NCBI GenBank assembly: GCA_017531445.1
Contig: JAFXKZ010000001.1
Span: 287,037-351,036, forward strand
Length of the DNA: 64,000 nt
Source: Kiritimatiellia bacterium
Lineage (GTDB): Bacteria > Verrucomicrobiota > Kiritimatiellia > RFP12 > DVOR01
Reading direction: 5' to 3'
The notes below the pieces were generated by a model. That model made no database searches, was not told where the DNA came from, and was given only the letters and a program-made list of their open reading frames with translations. Positions 1 through 8,478 of this stretch are shown here, piece after piece; position 1 is the stretch's first letter, and the number at the start of each line of letters is the position of its first letter. A program made the position numbers and the translations under genes.

Positions 1-122
1 GGTTGGAGGTGCCGGTGGACATGGAAGATTTTCTGGACGGAGTGCTGACATTAAAGCTTCGTAAAACCGGCGGTGTGAATATGATGATCGACCGGGTAAT
101 TTTGATGCCTCATGGGAATTGA
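1..122 (+). CDS. C-terminal fragment of an unknown protein
   Basis: An open frame enters from the left edge (frame starting at base 3) and stops at TGA 120-122, giving 39 residues that end in DRVILMPHGN. The piece is short and I recognise no family. Its reality is supported by the strong terminator about 110 bp downstream, which would close this rightward unit. Confidence 0.45.
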   Translation, partial: LEVPVDMEDFLDGVLTLKLRKTGGVNMMIDRVILMPHGN

Positions 123-228
123 AATCAGAAGCGCGCAACAACGCAACCAGAAGGCGTGACAAGTGCAGTTGATGTTGCGGCAGTGCGTGAACCGGTTGCC
201 GGTTTGAATTCAGGAAATACGCGTTGGT

Positions 229-270
229 AAACAGAGAAGCGGACGAGCGAATACGTCCGCTTCTCTGTTT
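229..270. terminator. Perfect hairpin terminator between convergent genes
   Basis: Arms 229-245 (AAACAGAGAAGCGGACG) and 254-270 are perfectly complementary over 17 bp with an 8-nt loop. The A-run on one side and T-run on the other suit a bidirectional terminator for the rightward gene ending at 122 and the leftward gene ending at 355. Confidence 0.85.
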
Positions 271-354
271 AGATGTCATGTATGTGTCGATAGGGAAAAA
301 CGGCTGCTGCGCGCAAGTCTGTCCTCGGCGCAGACCGAGTTGCACACGGAATAC

Positions 355-1383
355 TCAGTCTTCGTCTTCAAAGAGTGTCGTGATATACGCTTTGACTGTC
401 TCGATGGCGTTTTTAGGCGGCAACGGAATGTCGCATCCTGCTGCCCGGAGATGCCCTCCGCCACCGAAGTGGGAGGCGATGGAAGCGGCAGAAAAAGCTG
501 CATTGTCTCCGCGTGTCCGGATGCTGAGTCGTGTCAGGCCACGTTTATCTTTAGTCTCGTAAAAGAAGAGCGAAATCTGCGCTGTCGGAATGGAACGTGG
601 GATGTCAATCACATCCTCAATCTCGCTTTTCGGTACACCAGCGCGCCGAAAATCACGCGCAGTCAGGCAGATATAGGCAACGCGTCCGCGCATCCACGTG
701 GTGAGTGAATCGTAGGCTTTGCGTTTAAGAAGCGTGGCTCCTTCGCTGGTATAAAGGTAAAGCCGGTCGTTGATCGCAGAGGAGTCGATCCCGTAAGAGA
801 GCAACTCTGCTGCGGCTTTCAGTGTAGAGACTTGCGTACAAGAGTAGGCAAAACGACCGGTGTCTGTGACTAATGCAACCCAAAGTGCCTCGGCAGTCGG
901 AAGGTCAATCGTCCATTTTTGCCGCTTGGCAAAGCGATAGATCAGTTCACCTGTGCTGCTGGCATCCGGCACAACCCACCGTGCCATTCCGAAAGGTTTA
1001 TGAGAGGTCGCATGATGGTCGATGTTAATGATCGGCAATCGTGCCACAGCATCACGCAAAGGTCCCTCCGGAAGGCGGTCAAGTCCGCCGCAGTCCAGAA
1101 CTAACGCGCAGTCGTAATCACGGGCCTTGACGTTGGAAGGAGCGATGGCGTCTGCGTGTTCCAAGATGAACTTCGGAGGACCCATGCCGATAGGTGAGAG
1201 GGCAACGGTCGGATTCCATCCGTTTGCTTGCAGGAGCCGGGCCATCGCGACACAACTTCCGATGGCATCACCATCCGGACGTGTGTGCGCTGTAATCAAA
1301 ACCCGGTGGAAGGCATTAAGTGCCTGTAAAACGCGTTGGCTGCTGCCACGTGTTTTATGAGAAGATAAGTTGTGACTCATCAT
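355..1383 (-). CDS. nrnA: DHH/DHHA1 phosphoesterase, NrnA-like oligoribonuclease/pAp phosphatase
   Basis: This is a 342-residue DHH-superfamily phosphoesterase of the NrnA type. The family degrades short oligoribonucleotides and/or dephosphorylates 3'-phosphoadenosine-5'-phosphate in the cytoplasm using Mn2+. The metal-binding motifs are visible in order: TRPDGDAIGS near the N-terminus, LDCGG, then the defining DHH in IDHHATSHKPF, and GELIYRF/VTDTGRF. The C-terminal DHHA1 substrate motif is GGGGHLRAAGCDIP. The frame is open to 1479, but that would overlap the upstream greA gene, so I chose the ATG at 1381-1383, 53 nt after the greA stop. It is probably cotranscribed with greA. Which of the two NrnA activities dominates cannot be told from sequence. 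Confidence 0.88.
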   Translation of the reverse strand: MMSHNLSSHKTRGSSQRVLQALNAFHRVLITAHTRPDGDAIGSCVAMARLLQANGWNPTVALSPIGMGPPKFILEHADAIAPSNVKARDYDCALVLDCGGLDRLPEGPLRDAVARLPIINIDHHATSHKPFGMARWVVPDASSTGELIYRFAKRQKWTIDLPTAEALWVALVTDTGRFAYSCTQVSTLKAAAELLSYGIDSSAINDRLYLYTSEGATLLKRKAYDSLTTWMRGRVAYICLTARDFRRAGVPKSEIEDVIDIPRSIPTAQISLFFYETKDKRGLTRLSIRTRGDNAAFSAASIASHFGGGGHLRAAGCDIPLPPKNAIETVKAYITTLFEDED

Positions 1384-1436
1384 TGTGTTTGCGGCTGATG
1401 CACCATTTTGTGACTGCACCAGCCGCAGATCCTTTA

Positions 1437-3596
1437 TTACACAGAAGGCGTATGGGTTGTCGGAATGTCCGCCAACCAAGCGCGCACGGCATCGTCAATC
1501 GGATCGACTGCGGCGAGTTTGACCGTGATGGTGCCCTTTTCTGCAGGGAAGTTTTCGATGATATCGCCGGCTTTTTTGCCCAACAGGGTGGCAGCCAGAC
1601 GGGTGCGACAGGAGATGATGCTGAGGGCTTCATCACTGTCCATTTCACCGAGAATGGTATACGTTTTTGTGCCGATCGTCGCGCCGGTAATCGTGACGCG
1701 CGTCCCGGGAACGACCGTTTCGCACGTGACATTGGCAAAGTCTGCAACGGTCAATTGATTCAGACGGCGGAGCATTTCGTCCTGACGTGCCAACAGCATA
1801 CGCTGCTGTTCCTTGGCGAACTGATACTCGGCATTTTCACGCAAGTCGCCATAACTGCGGGCGGTGGCGATATCGTGTGTGTTCTTCGGAATCTCGGTGT
1901 TGACAAGATATTCGTAGGCCAATTTCAGCGCAGTCAGCGAACGTTGCGAGGTGATATGCTTCTGCTCGACCTGTGCCTTCACTTGACGGCGATGTTTTGT
2001 CAGGGCAGAATCGAAACGCGCCATGCGCACCAAAATGTTGCGTTGTGAAGACGGTTCCCAGATGGAAGAAGCCTGAATACGTTCAAAAATGACCTGACGT
2101 TCAAAGGCAGAGAGCTTGCCACAAAGTTCTTCCAGCCAGCGGGCGTTGTCGAAGAATCCCTGAAGGACATTCCGCATTTTGAGGTTTTCGCCGGAGAGAC
2201 GCTGCTCAACCACATGGATGGCTTGCGAGACCAATTCGTAAATTGTGGGCAGACGCCATTCCGGATTGGCATCAAGATTGCGCAGGGCCCAGACGACCAA
2301 GGTCGGCAACGGTGCGGCCTGCCGGGCCAAAAGGAGACGGACGGCATCGCCGGTCTCGGCATCGCCTTTGAGTGTAGTAAGCACGGCGGTGAGTGTAGGA
2401 CTGTAGAAAAGCGACAGGTGATCCAAAAGGAGACGCTTGTTTTCGGGGGTGACTTCCAGGATGAACGTGGTCAATGCAGCGACATCACGTCCGGAGAGAC
2501 CGTGCATGGTCAAGAGGAGATTATCCTGTTCATCCTGTTCGAGAATGGAGGCGATCTGCTCCTGCTGTTCTTCCTGCGTGGAGAGCCCCAGCGAACGCAT
2601 CAGGATGGCCACTTGGGCATAACGCGGATAATCGGTGAGCTCGGCTCCTTTCAAAGCAAACCGCAACCGCTCGGAAACCGTCGAGAGATAACTGTCGGGA
2701 AGCGTGTTGCGCTTGGCAAGCAGAAGTGCGAGTACGCTATCGTAAATCGTTTTGATGTCACGCTCTTTCGCGAAGCGAGCAAGCCATTTGTCGCCGTAGT
2801 CTTCTTCTGCTTCCAGCAGACGGATGGGGGCGGTCCGCTTGGCAGGAATCTCAACCGGGTGCGCTTTGTCCGCTTTCAAGCTGCGACGTGCAGCCTCCCA
2901 AAACTTTTTCCAGTTGGCCGCATCAACCAGTTTAAGCTCTGCGAGCCGTTCTGCCAAACGCACGACCGACATTTCCCCGTAGCTCTGAATGGTCAGGCGG
3001 ACCAATTCCCCCGGGTGCTTCTCTGCAAGTGCTTTGATGGCGTCAGGGTCTTTAATGTAGCGCACCATCAGGTGGTCTTCGCTCGCAATTGTGAGGTTTT
3101 GACCTGCCACGGAAAGACTCATGGCGTGGCCCTTTTTGCCGTCGAAATCAATGATCACCTTGCTGTAGAGCTCATCAATTGCCTGCACTTGGCCAAACCC
3201 CCACGACTGGCTGTTGACGTAAGTGCCGGGGCGGAGTGCGGTCAATACCGAAAGACGGCGCACGATTGCCGTGGCAATGGCGGTGTTCAAACCGATGGCA
3301 TCAACAAGCAATTTGTCGGAAGCGGCTGCTGCGCTTCTGCGGATGACTTCGCGCATTTGCTCCAGCGTAATTTCACGCAGTTGCTCATGGTGTGTGGCAT
3401 AAAAGTGCATACAGGCCACCGCTCCGGGGAGATCGGTATGGGCGACGACTGCTTCCGTCAGCGCGACAAAGGCGCGAATGGCCTCTTTCGCATCGCTGGC
3501 AAGTTGTTCATGAATCAATTTGCAAATGGCTCCGGCATCGAGTGCTTCTGCTTTCAGCAACTCTTGAATCTGCGTCTTGAATGCGTCCTTGTCCAT
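1437..3596 (-). CDS. greA: Large GreA-type transcript cleavage factor with long N-terminal region
   Basis: The 719-residue protein ends in a typical GreA/GreB module of about 150 residues: a coiled-coil tip with GDLRENAEY (near residues 583-591), which holds the acidic pair that activates transcript cleavage in backtracked RNA polymerase, then the FKBP-like C-terminal domain (SDEALSIIS, LLGKKAGDIIE). Ordinary GreA is about 158 residues. The roughly 570-residue mostly helical N-terminal region resembles in layout the long GreA proteins of Chlamydiae and related phyla. The frame is open to 3737, but the ATG at 3594-3596 is preceded by GAGGATC, a good Shine-Dalgarno. nrnA follows on the same strand. 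Confidence 0.9.
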   Translation of the reverse strand: MDKDAFKTQIQELLKAEALDAGAICKLIHEQLASDAKEAIRAFVALTEAVVAHTDLPGAVACMHFYATHHEQLREITLEQMREVIRRSAAAASDKLLVDAIGLNTAIATAIVRRLSVLTALRPGTYVNSQSWGFGQVQAIDELYSKVIIDFDGKKGHAMSLSVAGQNLTIASEDHLMVRYIKDPDAIKALAEKHPGELVRLTIQSYGEMSVVRLAERLAELKLVDAANWKKFWEAARRSLKADKAHPVEIPAKRTAPIRLLEAEEDYGDKWLARFAKERDIKTIYDSVLALLLAKRNTLPDSYLSTVSERLRFALKGAELTDYPRYAQVAILMRSLGLSTQEEQQEQIASILEQDEQDNLLLTMHGLSGRDVAALTTFILEVTPENKRLLLDHLSLFYSPTLTAVLTTLKGDAETGDAVRLLLARQAAPLPTLVVWALRNLDANPEWRLPTIYELVSQAIHVVEQRLSGENLKMRNVLQGFFDNARWLEELCGKLSAFERQVIFERIQASSIWEPSSQRNILVRMARFDSALTKHRRQVKAQVEQKHITSQRSLTALKLAYEYLVNTEIPKNTHDIATARSYGDLRENAEYQFAKEQQRMLLARQDEMLRRLNQLTVADFANVTCETVVPGTRVTITGATIGTKTYTILGEMDSDEALSIISCRTRLAATLLGKKAGDIIENFPAEKGTITVKLAAVDPIDDAVRAWLADIPTTHTPSV

Positions 3597-3740
3597 TGTA
3601 TGATCCTCAATTAAATTCTTGACTGCTATTCTTTTTTCACACATTTCTGCAAGAGAAATTGAATTGAAAAACCCATAAATAATAGCAGACACCCTTTGAA
3701 ATAGCAAACATTTCACATCTGTTTCCGGCAGAATCATTTC

Positions 3741-3746
3741 AGTATA
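3741..3746 (-). promoter_or_regulatory. Candidate -10 element for greA
   Basis: On the minus strand TATACT lies 144 nt upstream of the chosen greA start. No convincing -35 box sits 16-18 nt upstream. The same TATACTG string precedes murG and the U32 gene. Confidence 0.35.
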
Positions 3747-3972
3747 AAGCAGTTATTTTATCCGTTTGCCGTAAAAAGTATCCCGAAATTCAACGTTTGA
3801 AGCGTTCGGCGCGTTGGAGAAGGGCATCCGTTTAGTTTTTGTACGCCGTCTTCTTTTTCGTGCGGGCAGCGGAGGTTCGCGTAAAACAATGCCCGGCAGA
3901 CCGGTGGGCACTGCGCGGGGTTTATCTTCGCCTTCGTCGCAAGCGGAATTGCCGACCGTCGCGAGCCGTTTT

Positions 3973-4057
3973 CAATAGGGGCGATATTGGCCTGTCAACA
4001 TGGGCGAAACCGGGCTCCAATAGCGGCGACATTGAAGCGCGCTTTCGCCCATGTTGA
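3973..4057. repeat. Intergenic repeat: inverted repeat enclosing imperfect direct repeats
   Basis: In the 552-bp divergent gap (3597-4148), TCAACATGGGCGAAA at 3995-4009 is perfectly complementary to 4043-4057 (15-bp arms). CAATAGGGGCGATATTG (3973-3989) recurs as CAATAGCGGCGACATTG (4018-4034). A similar ACATCGGCGAAA inverted repeat occurs at 58766-58844, so this may be a dispersed host element. I see no convincing gene in the gap. Confidence 0.6.
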
Positions 4058-4135
4058 AAGCCGCTGATTGCCGGACCTTTTCCGGGTGGGGGCGTGAAGC
4101 CCGTGAGAGGCTTCCCGTCCGCGCACTTTTTTCGC

Positions 4136-4141
4136 TATACT
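4136..4141 (+). promoter_or_regulatory. -10 element giving a near-leaderless U32 transcript
   Basis: TATACT ends only 7 nt before the ATG at 4149, so transcription would begin at or next to the start codon. There is a short GGGG but no normally spaced Shine-Dalgarno. The murG upstream region has the same layout. Confidence 0.4.
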
Positions 4142-4148
4142 GTGGGGT

Positions 4149-5390
4149 ATGAAATTACCGGAATTGTTGGCTCCTGCAGGTGACAGGGCGAGTTTTACTG
4201 CGGCACTGAAGCATGGCGCGGATGCGATTTACATTGGGATCGGTCGCTTCAATATGCGGCGAAGTCAGGATGGGTGTCTGCATTTCAATCAGATTCCTGC
4301 ATTGGTCGCAGCGGCGCATCAACAGGGGGTAAAGCTGTATGTCACGCTGAATACCATCGTCTATCAGGAAGAGTTGCCGGAGCTGGAACGCACCATCGCA
4401 TTGTTGAAAACGGCCGGAGTGGATGCCGTGATTGCCTGTGATTGGGCGGTCATCCAACGGGCCAAAGCCGCCGGGATCCCCGTGCATATCTCCACGCAGA
4501 TGTCGGCTTCCAATGTCGATGCGGTTCGTTTCCTTGCCGCACAAGGTGCCGAACGCGTGGTGTTGGCACGGGAGTGTTCACTGGAAGATATCGCTGTCAT
4601 AGCCGGAGAAAGTGGCGTTCCGATTGAAGTTTTTGCGCATGGAGCACAGTGTGTGGCCACCAGCGGCCGCTGTTTTCTCTCGCAAGTTGCCTACGGGTGC
4701 TCTTCTTCGCGTGGGCAGTGTTTACAACCATGTCGGCGGCGTTATCATATCCGCGAAGTCTCTGACGGCGTGGAGGCAGGGGCGGACGCGGAGTTTGAGG
4801 TGGGGCCGAGTTTTATTCTTTCAGCGAAAGACTTGTGTACGTTGAATCTCCTGCCGGATTTAATTAAGGCAGGGGTGGCTTCACTTAAAATCGAGGGCCG
4901 CGCCCGTAATCCGGAGTATGTGGCCAACGTGATTAAGGCGTATCGCAAGGCGTTGGATGCAATTGCTGCGGGCGTTTATGATGCACAATGCCGGGAGGAG
5001 TGTATGCGTCTGGTGGAGCGTGTCTATCATCGTCCTTTCGCTGAAGGATTGCTGAAAGGACGCCCGGGACAACGGCAATTCACAGATTCTGATGCGAATC
5101 TTGCCACAGAGAAAAAGCTGTATCTTGGGGTGATTCGCAACTATTATGCGCGGCATCAGGTTGCAGAAGTGCTGGTTCACGAAGGCGAATTGAAGCCCGG
5201 CACCCGTTTGGCAATTCATGGACCGAAGACGGGTGTGGTTGATTTCGTGGTCGGTTCCTTGCGCCAAGACGAAGCCGTGCCGACAGTCGTTAAGCGCGGA
5301 GCATGGGCAACATTCCCCGTGCCTGAACGGGTGCGGCCGGGAGACAAGGTTTATTTTGTCGTGCCGGCGGTGCCTTCACCTTTACGCTGA
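4149..5390 (+). CDS. Peptidase U32 family protein (TrhP/YegQ-like tRNA hydroxylation)
   Basis: The 413-residue protein starts MKLPELLAPAGD, a family hallmark, and carries the U32 signature IEVFAHGAQCVATSGRCFLS, followed by a cysteine-rich stretch (YGCSSSRGQCLQPCRRRY) likely to bind an Fe-S cluster. U32 proteins were named as collagenases, but characterised members such as TrhP work in prephenate-dependent 5-hydroxylation of wobble uridine in tRNA. The N-terminal TIM-barrel-like half and the KIEGRARNPEYVANVI motif fit TrhP. The UbiU/V and RlhA branches cannot be excluded. It is a single gene, divergent from greA, with the mtaB stop 12 bp downstream on the other strand. Confidence 0.85.
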   Translation: MKLPELLAPAGDRASFTAALKHGADAIYIGIGRFNMRRSQDGCLHFNQIPALVAAAHQQGVKLYVTLNTIVYQEELPELERTIALLKTAGVDAVIACDWAVIQRAKAAGIPVHISTQMSASNVDAVRFLAAQGAERVVLARECSLEDIAVIAGESGVPIEVFAHGAQCVATSGRCFLSQVAYGCSSSRGQCLQPCRRRYHIREVSDGVEAGADAEFEVGPSFILSAKDLCTLNLLPDLIKAGVASLKIEGRARNPEYVANVIKAYRKALDAIAAGVYDAQCREECMRLVERVYHRPFAEGLLKGRPGQRQFTDSDANLATEKKLYLGVIRNYYARHQVAEVLVHEGELKPGTRLAIHGPKTGVVDFVVGSLRQDEAVPTVVKRGAWATFPVPERVRPGDKVYFVVPAVPSPLR

Positions 5391-5401
5391 CAGACGGCAA
5401 G

Positions 5402-6667
5402 TCAAGAAGTGACAATCAGTGTCTCGCCCTCCAGCGCGGAAGGTACGACGGTTACGCATTCCCCTCTGGGATAATCTGCCGGTAACTGACAGCGGAAGCG
5501 TTCGGCCGACCATCCATAGCGCACCTCGCCGTGGCGTTGCTCCGGGATCACCGACAAGGGCGTACCGATTGCACGACGGAGTTGGGCAAGTTGCTGATCT
5601 TTTGCCGTTTCGCGTAACCGTTTGGCGCGAGCAAGAATCTCCTGTTGCGGCACTTGATCGGGAAAGGTCGCCGCCGGAGTGCCGTTGCGTTTGGAGTAGG
5701 GGAAGACGTGTGCGCCGGTAAACGGGTAGGCTTGCACAAAGGCAAGGGTTGTTTCGGCGGCCTGCGGTGTTTCACCCGGATGTCCGGCAATCCAGTCTGC
5801 ACTCAGACCGCAGCCGGGCAACGTTGAGCAAACGGTGTCCAATACGTGCCGCAACTCTTTTTGACGGTAGCGGCGGCGCATCTTTTGAAGCACCGTATCA
5901 TCGGCTGATTGCATCGGAAAATGTAAAAATGGACAAAGGCGTCCTTTACTTGAAGCGATCAGGCGGATCAGCGCAGTGTCATCCAGAATGCAGGGCTCCA
6001 GAGAGCCGATTCGGAAACGTCCTTCGCCCGGTACATCACAGAGTCTGCGGAGTAATTCAATCAAATCCATTCCGCTTGCCGGATCACGGTAGAGCGCAAG
6101 GTGGCATCCGGTAAGGACGATTTCCCGGTAACCGTTTGCAAAGAGTGTCTGCGCTTGTTTGAGAAGCCGTTCGGCAGATTCGGAAACGGGTTTTCCGCGA
6201 ACGTGCGGAACGATACAATAGGCGCAGAAGTGATCGCATCCGTCCTGCAGGATTAACGCTGCGCGGGTGCGGCGATGTTCCAAAGTGACAGTGGGCGTTT
6301 CCCCGGGAGTCTTCGGCGGAAGCGCACTGAGAAATGCACGGACGCGTGGAAGCCATTCGCCCTTTTGCTCGTGCGGTATGCGCAAATCCAATGCAATGTC
6401 GCCCAATAATTCAGTGGCGCATCCGCTTACAATCAGTTTTTGCGATGGATGACGATTCCGTCGGGCACGCAGCAGTTTGGCCACTTCTCTGACGGCCGGC
6501 TCTGTTACGGCACAGGAGTGAACACAGAAAACATCCGCGGCTTCCGGTGGGACAATGGGGTAGCCCTCTGCCGCAAGCGCGTGTTGCCAACCTTCGGCTT
6601 CTGCTTGATTGAGGCGGCAGCCGAAGGTTTGGAATGCGATTGAAGGTTTGGAATGCGTAACGTTCAT
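5402..6667 (-). CDS. mtaB: tRNA (t6A37) methylthiotransferase MtaB
   Basis: The 421-residue protein has the three-domain layout of radical-SAM methylthiotransferases. The N-terminal UPF0004 domain holds cluster cysteines in FQTFGCRLNQ, HSCAVTEPA and VSGCATEL. The radical SAM core has CDHFCAYC (CxxxCxxC) and LHFPMQSADD. A short TRAM-like tail closes the protein. MtaB adds a methylthio group to t6A37 in ANN-decoding tRNAs; GCRLNQ and EIVLTGCHL favour MtaB over MiaB and RimO. Its ATG overlaps the murG stop (ATGA, 6664-6667), so translation is probably coupled to murG. Confidence 0.88.
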   Translation of the reverse strand: MNVTHSKPSIAFQTFGCRLNQAEAEGWQHALAAEGYPIVPPEAADVFCVHSCAVTEPAVREVAKLLRARRNRHPSQKLIVSGCATELLGDIALDLRIPHEQKGEWLPRVRAFLSALPPKTPGETPTVTLEHRRTRAALILQDGCDHFCAYCIVPHVRGKPVSESAERLLKQAQTLFANGYREIVLTGCHLALYRDPASGMDLIELLRRLCDVPGEGRFRIGSLEPCILDDTALIRLIASSKGRLCPFLHFPMQSADDTVLQKMRRRYRQKELRHVLDTVCSTLPGCGLSADWIAGHPGETPQAAETTLAFVQAYPFTGAHVFPYSKRNGTPAATFPDQVPQQEILARAKRLRETAKDQQLAQLRRAIGTPLSVIPEQRHGEVRYGWSAERFRCQLPADYPRGECVTVVPSALEGETLIVTS

Positions 6668-7764
6668 TTCCCGCTCTGCGCAATCTCCAACAGAAGGTCG
6701 GCTACCGCTTGGGCGGCATCGGTCTGCGGCAATGAGGCAAAAGAGGCGCGCATCTGCTGACGGAGCGAAGCATCGCTGTAGAGTGTGCGCAGCACATCGG
6801 CAAATTGTTCCGGCGAAGTGGAACGTTGATCAAGGCAAACCGCGCCACCGCAGCGTACCAAAGCTTCGGCATTTTTCCGCTGATGGTCGTCTGCTGCTGT
6901 GGGCAAGGGGATGAAGATGGTCGGAACCGCGCATCGGGCAATTTCAAAACAGGTCGCAGCTCCGGCTCTTGCAATCACCAGATCCGCCTCGCCGTAAGCC
7001 TTCCCCATGTCGTCAATGAAGGGAGTTACGGTGATTTCTGCCCCCGGAGCAGCATCGGCATAAAGTGCCGTTAACCATTCGCAATCGTTGATACCGCATT
7101 GGTGAATGAGGCGTACCGATGCATCGGCTTTTGCCAAAGCGGCCAGCACCGGCGCAATCAGGCAATTCATTCCATGGGCTCCTTGGCTTCCACCTGTAAC
7201 AAGAAGAGTAAAACGTGTTGCCGGGCGTGTGACGTTCCGGGCGCGCGCCAATGCGGTCAGTACACTCGTCCGGAGAGGAAGGCCGGTGAAAACGGCTTTG
7301 ACGGAAGGAAGCTGCGTTGCTGTATCTTCAAACGAGGTGGCCACGGCCGCAATGCGGAAGTGTTTGGAGCAGAAGCGGATGGCACTTCCCGCAAGGCTGT
7401 TGGCTTCATGAAATACAACGGGGATATTCAACCAGCGGGCTGCGAGTACCGGAGGGAAACAGGTATAACCTCCCGTGGCAAAAAGGAGTGCCGGGCGGTG
7501 CTTTTTAAGGAAACGTCTGCATCTGAAGAAAGCCAGAATGTTGGCCAAAGGTTCAACGGGGTTGAGGGACTTTCGGATTGGTCTCGCTCCGGATTTCAAG
7601 AGTGGACCATCCCATGTTTCGGCGGTTTTTGCTTCGGCAATGCGCGTCCCGGAGAGAATCAATACAAGCTCATGTCCCTGCTCGCGGAGCTTGTCTGCCA
7701 CTGCCATTGCGGGATGGATATGGCCGCCTGTCCCGCCGCAGGCGATTGCAATCGTCGTTTTCAT
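6664..7764 (-). CDS. murG: MurG, lipid II synthase
   Basis: MurG moves GlcNAc from UDP-GlcNAc to lipid I on the inner membrane face, the last cytoplasmic step of peptidoglycan precursor synthesis. The 366-residue product has the lipid I-binding GGTGGHIHPAMAVAD loop directly after the start, the second glycine loop TGGSQGAHGMN, and the nucleotide-sugar region GAATCFEIARCAVPTIFIPLP. The frame is open to 7824, but family alignment puts the start at MKTTIAIACGG (ATG 7762-7764), preceded by GCGGAAG. It is first in a two-gene operon with mtaB; other dcw-cluster genes are absent here. Confidence 0.93.
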   Translation of the reverse strand: MKTTIAIACGGTGGHIHPAMAVADKLREQGHELVLILSGTRIAEAKTAETWDGPLLKSGARPIRKSLNPVEPLANILAFFRCRRFLKKHRPALLFATGGYTCFPPVLAARWLNIPVVFHEANSLAGSAIRFCSKHFRIAAVATSFEDTATQLPSVKAVFTGLPLRTSVLTALARARNVTRPATRFTLLVTGGSQGAHGMNCLIAPVLAALAKADASVRLIHQCGINDCEWLTALYADAAPGAEITVTPFIDDMGKAYGEADLVIARAGAATCFEIARCAVPTIFIPLPTAADDHQRKNAEALVRCGGAVCLDQRSTSPEQFADVLRTLYSDASLRQQMRASFASLPQTDAAQAVADLLLEIAQSGK

Positions 7765-7771
7765 CTTCCGC

Positions 7772-7777
7772 AGTATA
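7772..7777 (-). promoter_or_regulatory. -10 element immediately upstream of murG
   Basis: Minus-strand TATACT ends 7 nt before the murG ATG, the same spacing as for the U32 gene. GTGGCA lies 17 nt upstream as a poor -35. If used, the transcript would be leaderless or nearly so. Confidence 0.35.
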
Positions 7778-8261
7778 GCAAATGTTACGTTCTGTGCCAC
7801 GATTGTATGGGGCTTTTCTTTCAAAATGCCAACAGAAAACTTGTCGTGAAAGGGGCGCGCTCTTCAGTTTTTCTCCGCTGTTTCAGGTGTCGTTGTGAAG
7901 TATTGTGCGCTTGGGCTTTGCGCAGAAAATGCGTGTGTGATTGCTCGGAATTGCACAATGTAGCAGAAGTGGCAGAATCAACAGTTCCGTCGGGTTACAC
8001 GGTAATAAAGGAAAAATAGGGTGAAGTATCCGAGGATATTGGGAGATTTTTTTGGGGGAGGAATCGGGAGGGTAACAGAGGTGGCCGATGGATGAAAAGC
8101 CGGGATGGCGGTTGCAGATAAAGTATCTTGGGGCGGACCGTCACGCGTTGGCGACAGTTCTTGGATTGCGTTTGAGAGGTGCGTAAGGTAAATCGGGTAT
8201 GTTCTCCGGACGGGCGTTGCCGGGAAGAGCCTCTGCGTTCCTCGCAGTTAAAAGTTTTTTC

Positions 8262-8290
8262 TTGCAAAAAAGATGGCGATTTGCTACTCT
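8262..8290 (+). promoter_or_regulatory. rpoBC promoter
   Basis: TTGCAA (8262-8267), a 17-bp spacer and TACTCT (8285-8290) make a good sigma-70-type promoter 188 nt before the rpoB start. The rest of the gap 7765-8261 shows no supportable gene. Confidence 0.6.
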
Positions 8291-8478
8291 TTAATAGTTA
8301 TATCTAGAGGTGTATAGTCTCTAGGTGTCGTCAGTTGCCGATTCGCGATACAGCAGTCTACTGTCGCACGGCAGCTCGGTATGCGCCGGGGTGGAGGCCG
8401 TTGGAATCGGTCACATCTACTTTCGAAAGTTCTGTGAGCAATCACAGAGGATTGAGAACCCCTCAGAGAGGTGTTGGC
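8291..8478 (+). promoter_or_regulatory. Structured rpoB 5' leader
   Basis: The leader has an inverted repeat CTAGAG/CTCTAG (8304-8309, 8319-8324) and a hairpin CTGTGA-GCAA-TCACAG (8432-8447) closed by a GNRA-type tetraloop. A small stem, CCTC-AGA-GAGG (8461-8471), contains part of the GAGAGG Shine-Dalgarno. CAATC (8440-8444) can alternatively pair with GATTG (8450-8454). This could allow translational feedback; no ligand is implied. Confidence 0.45.

Noticed and set aside
2214..3614. 466-codon open frame antisense to greA
   Set aside because: It mirrors the greA codon pattern; the greA domain matches are decisive.
3839..4057. 72-codon open frame in the greA/U32 gap
   Set aside because: It ends inside the intergenic inverted repeat, has no Shine-Dalgarno and shows no protein-like pattern.
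7099..8019. Long open frame antisense to murG
   Set aside because: murG is certain on the other strand, and the antisense product is compositionally odd with no ribosome-binding site.
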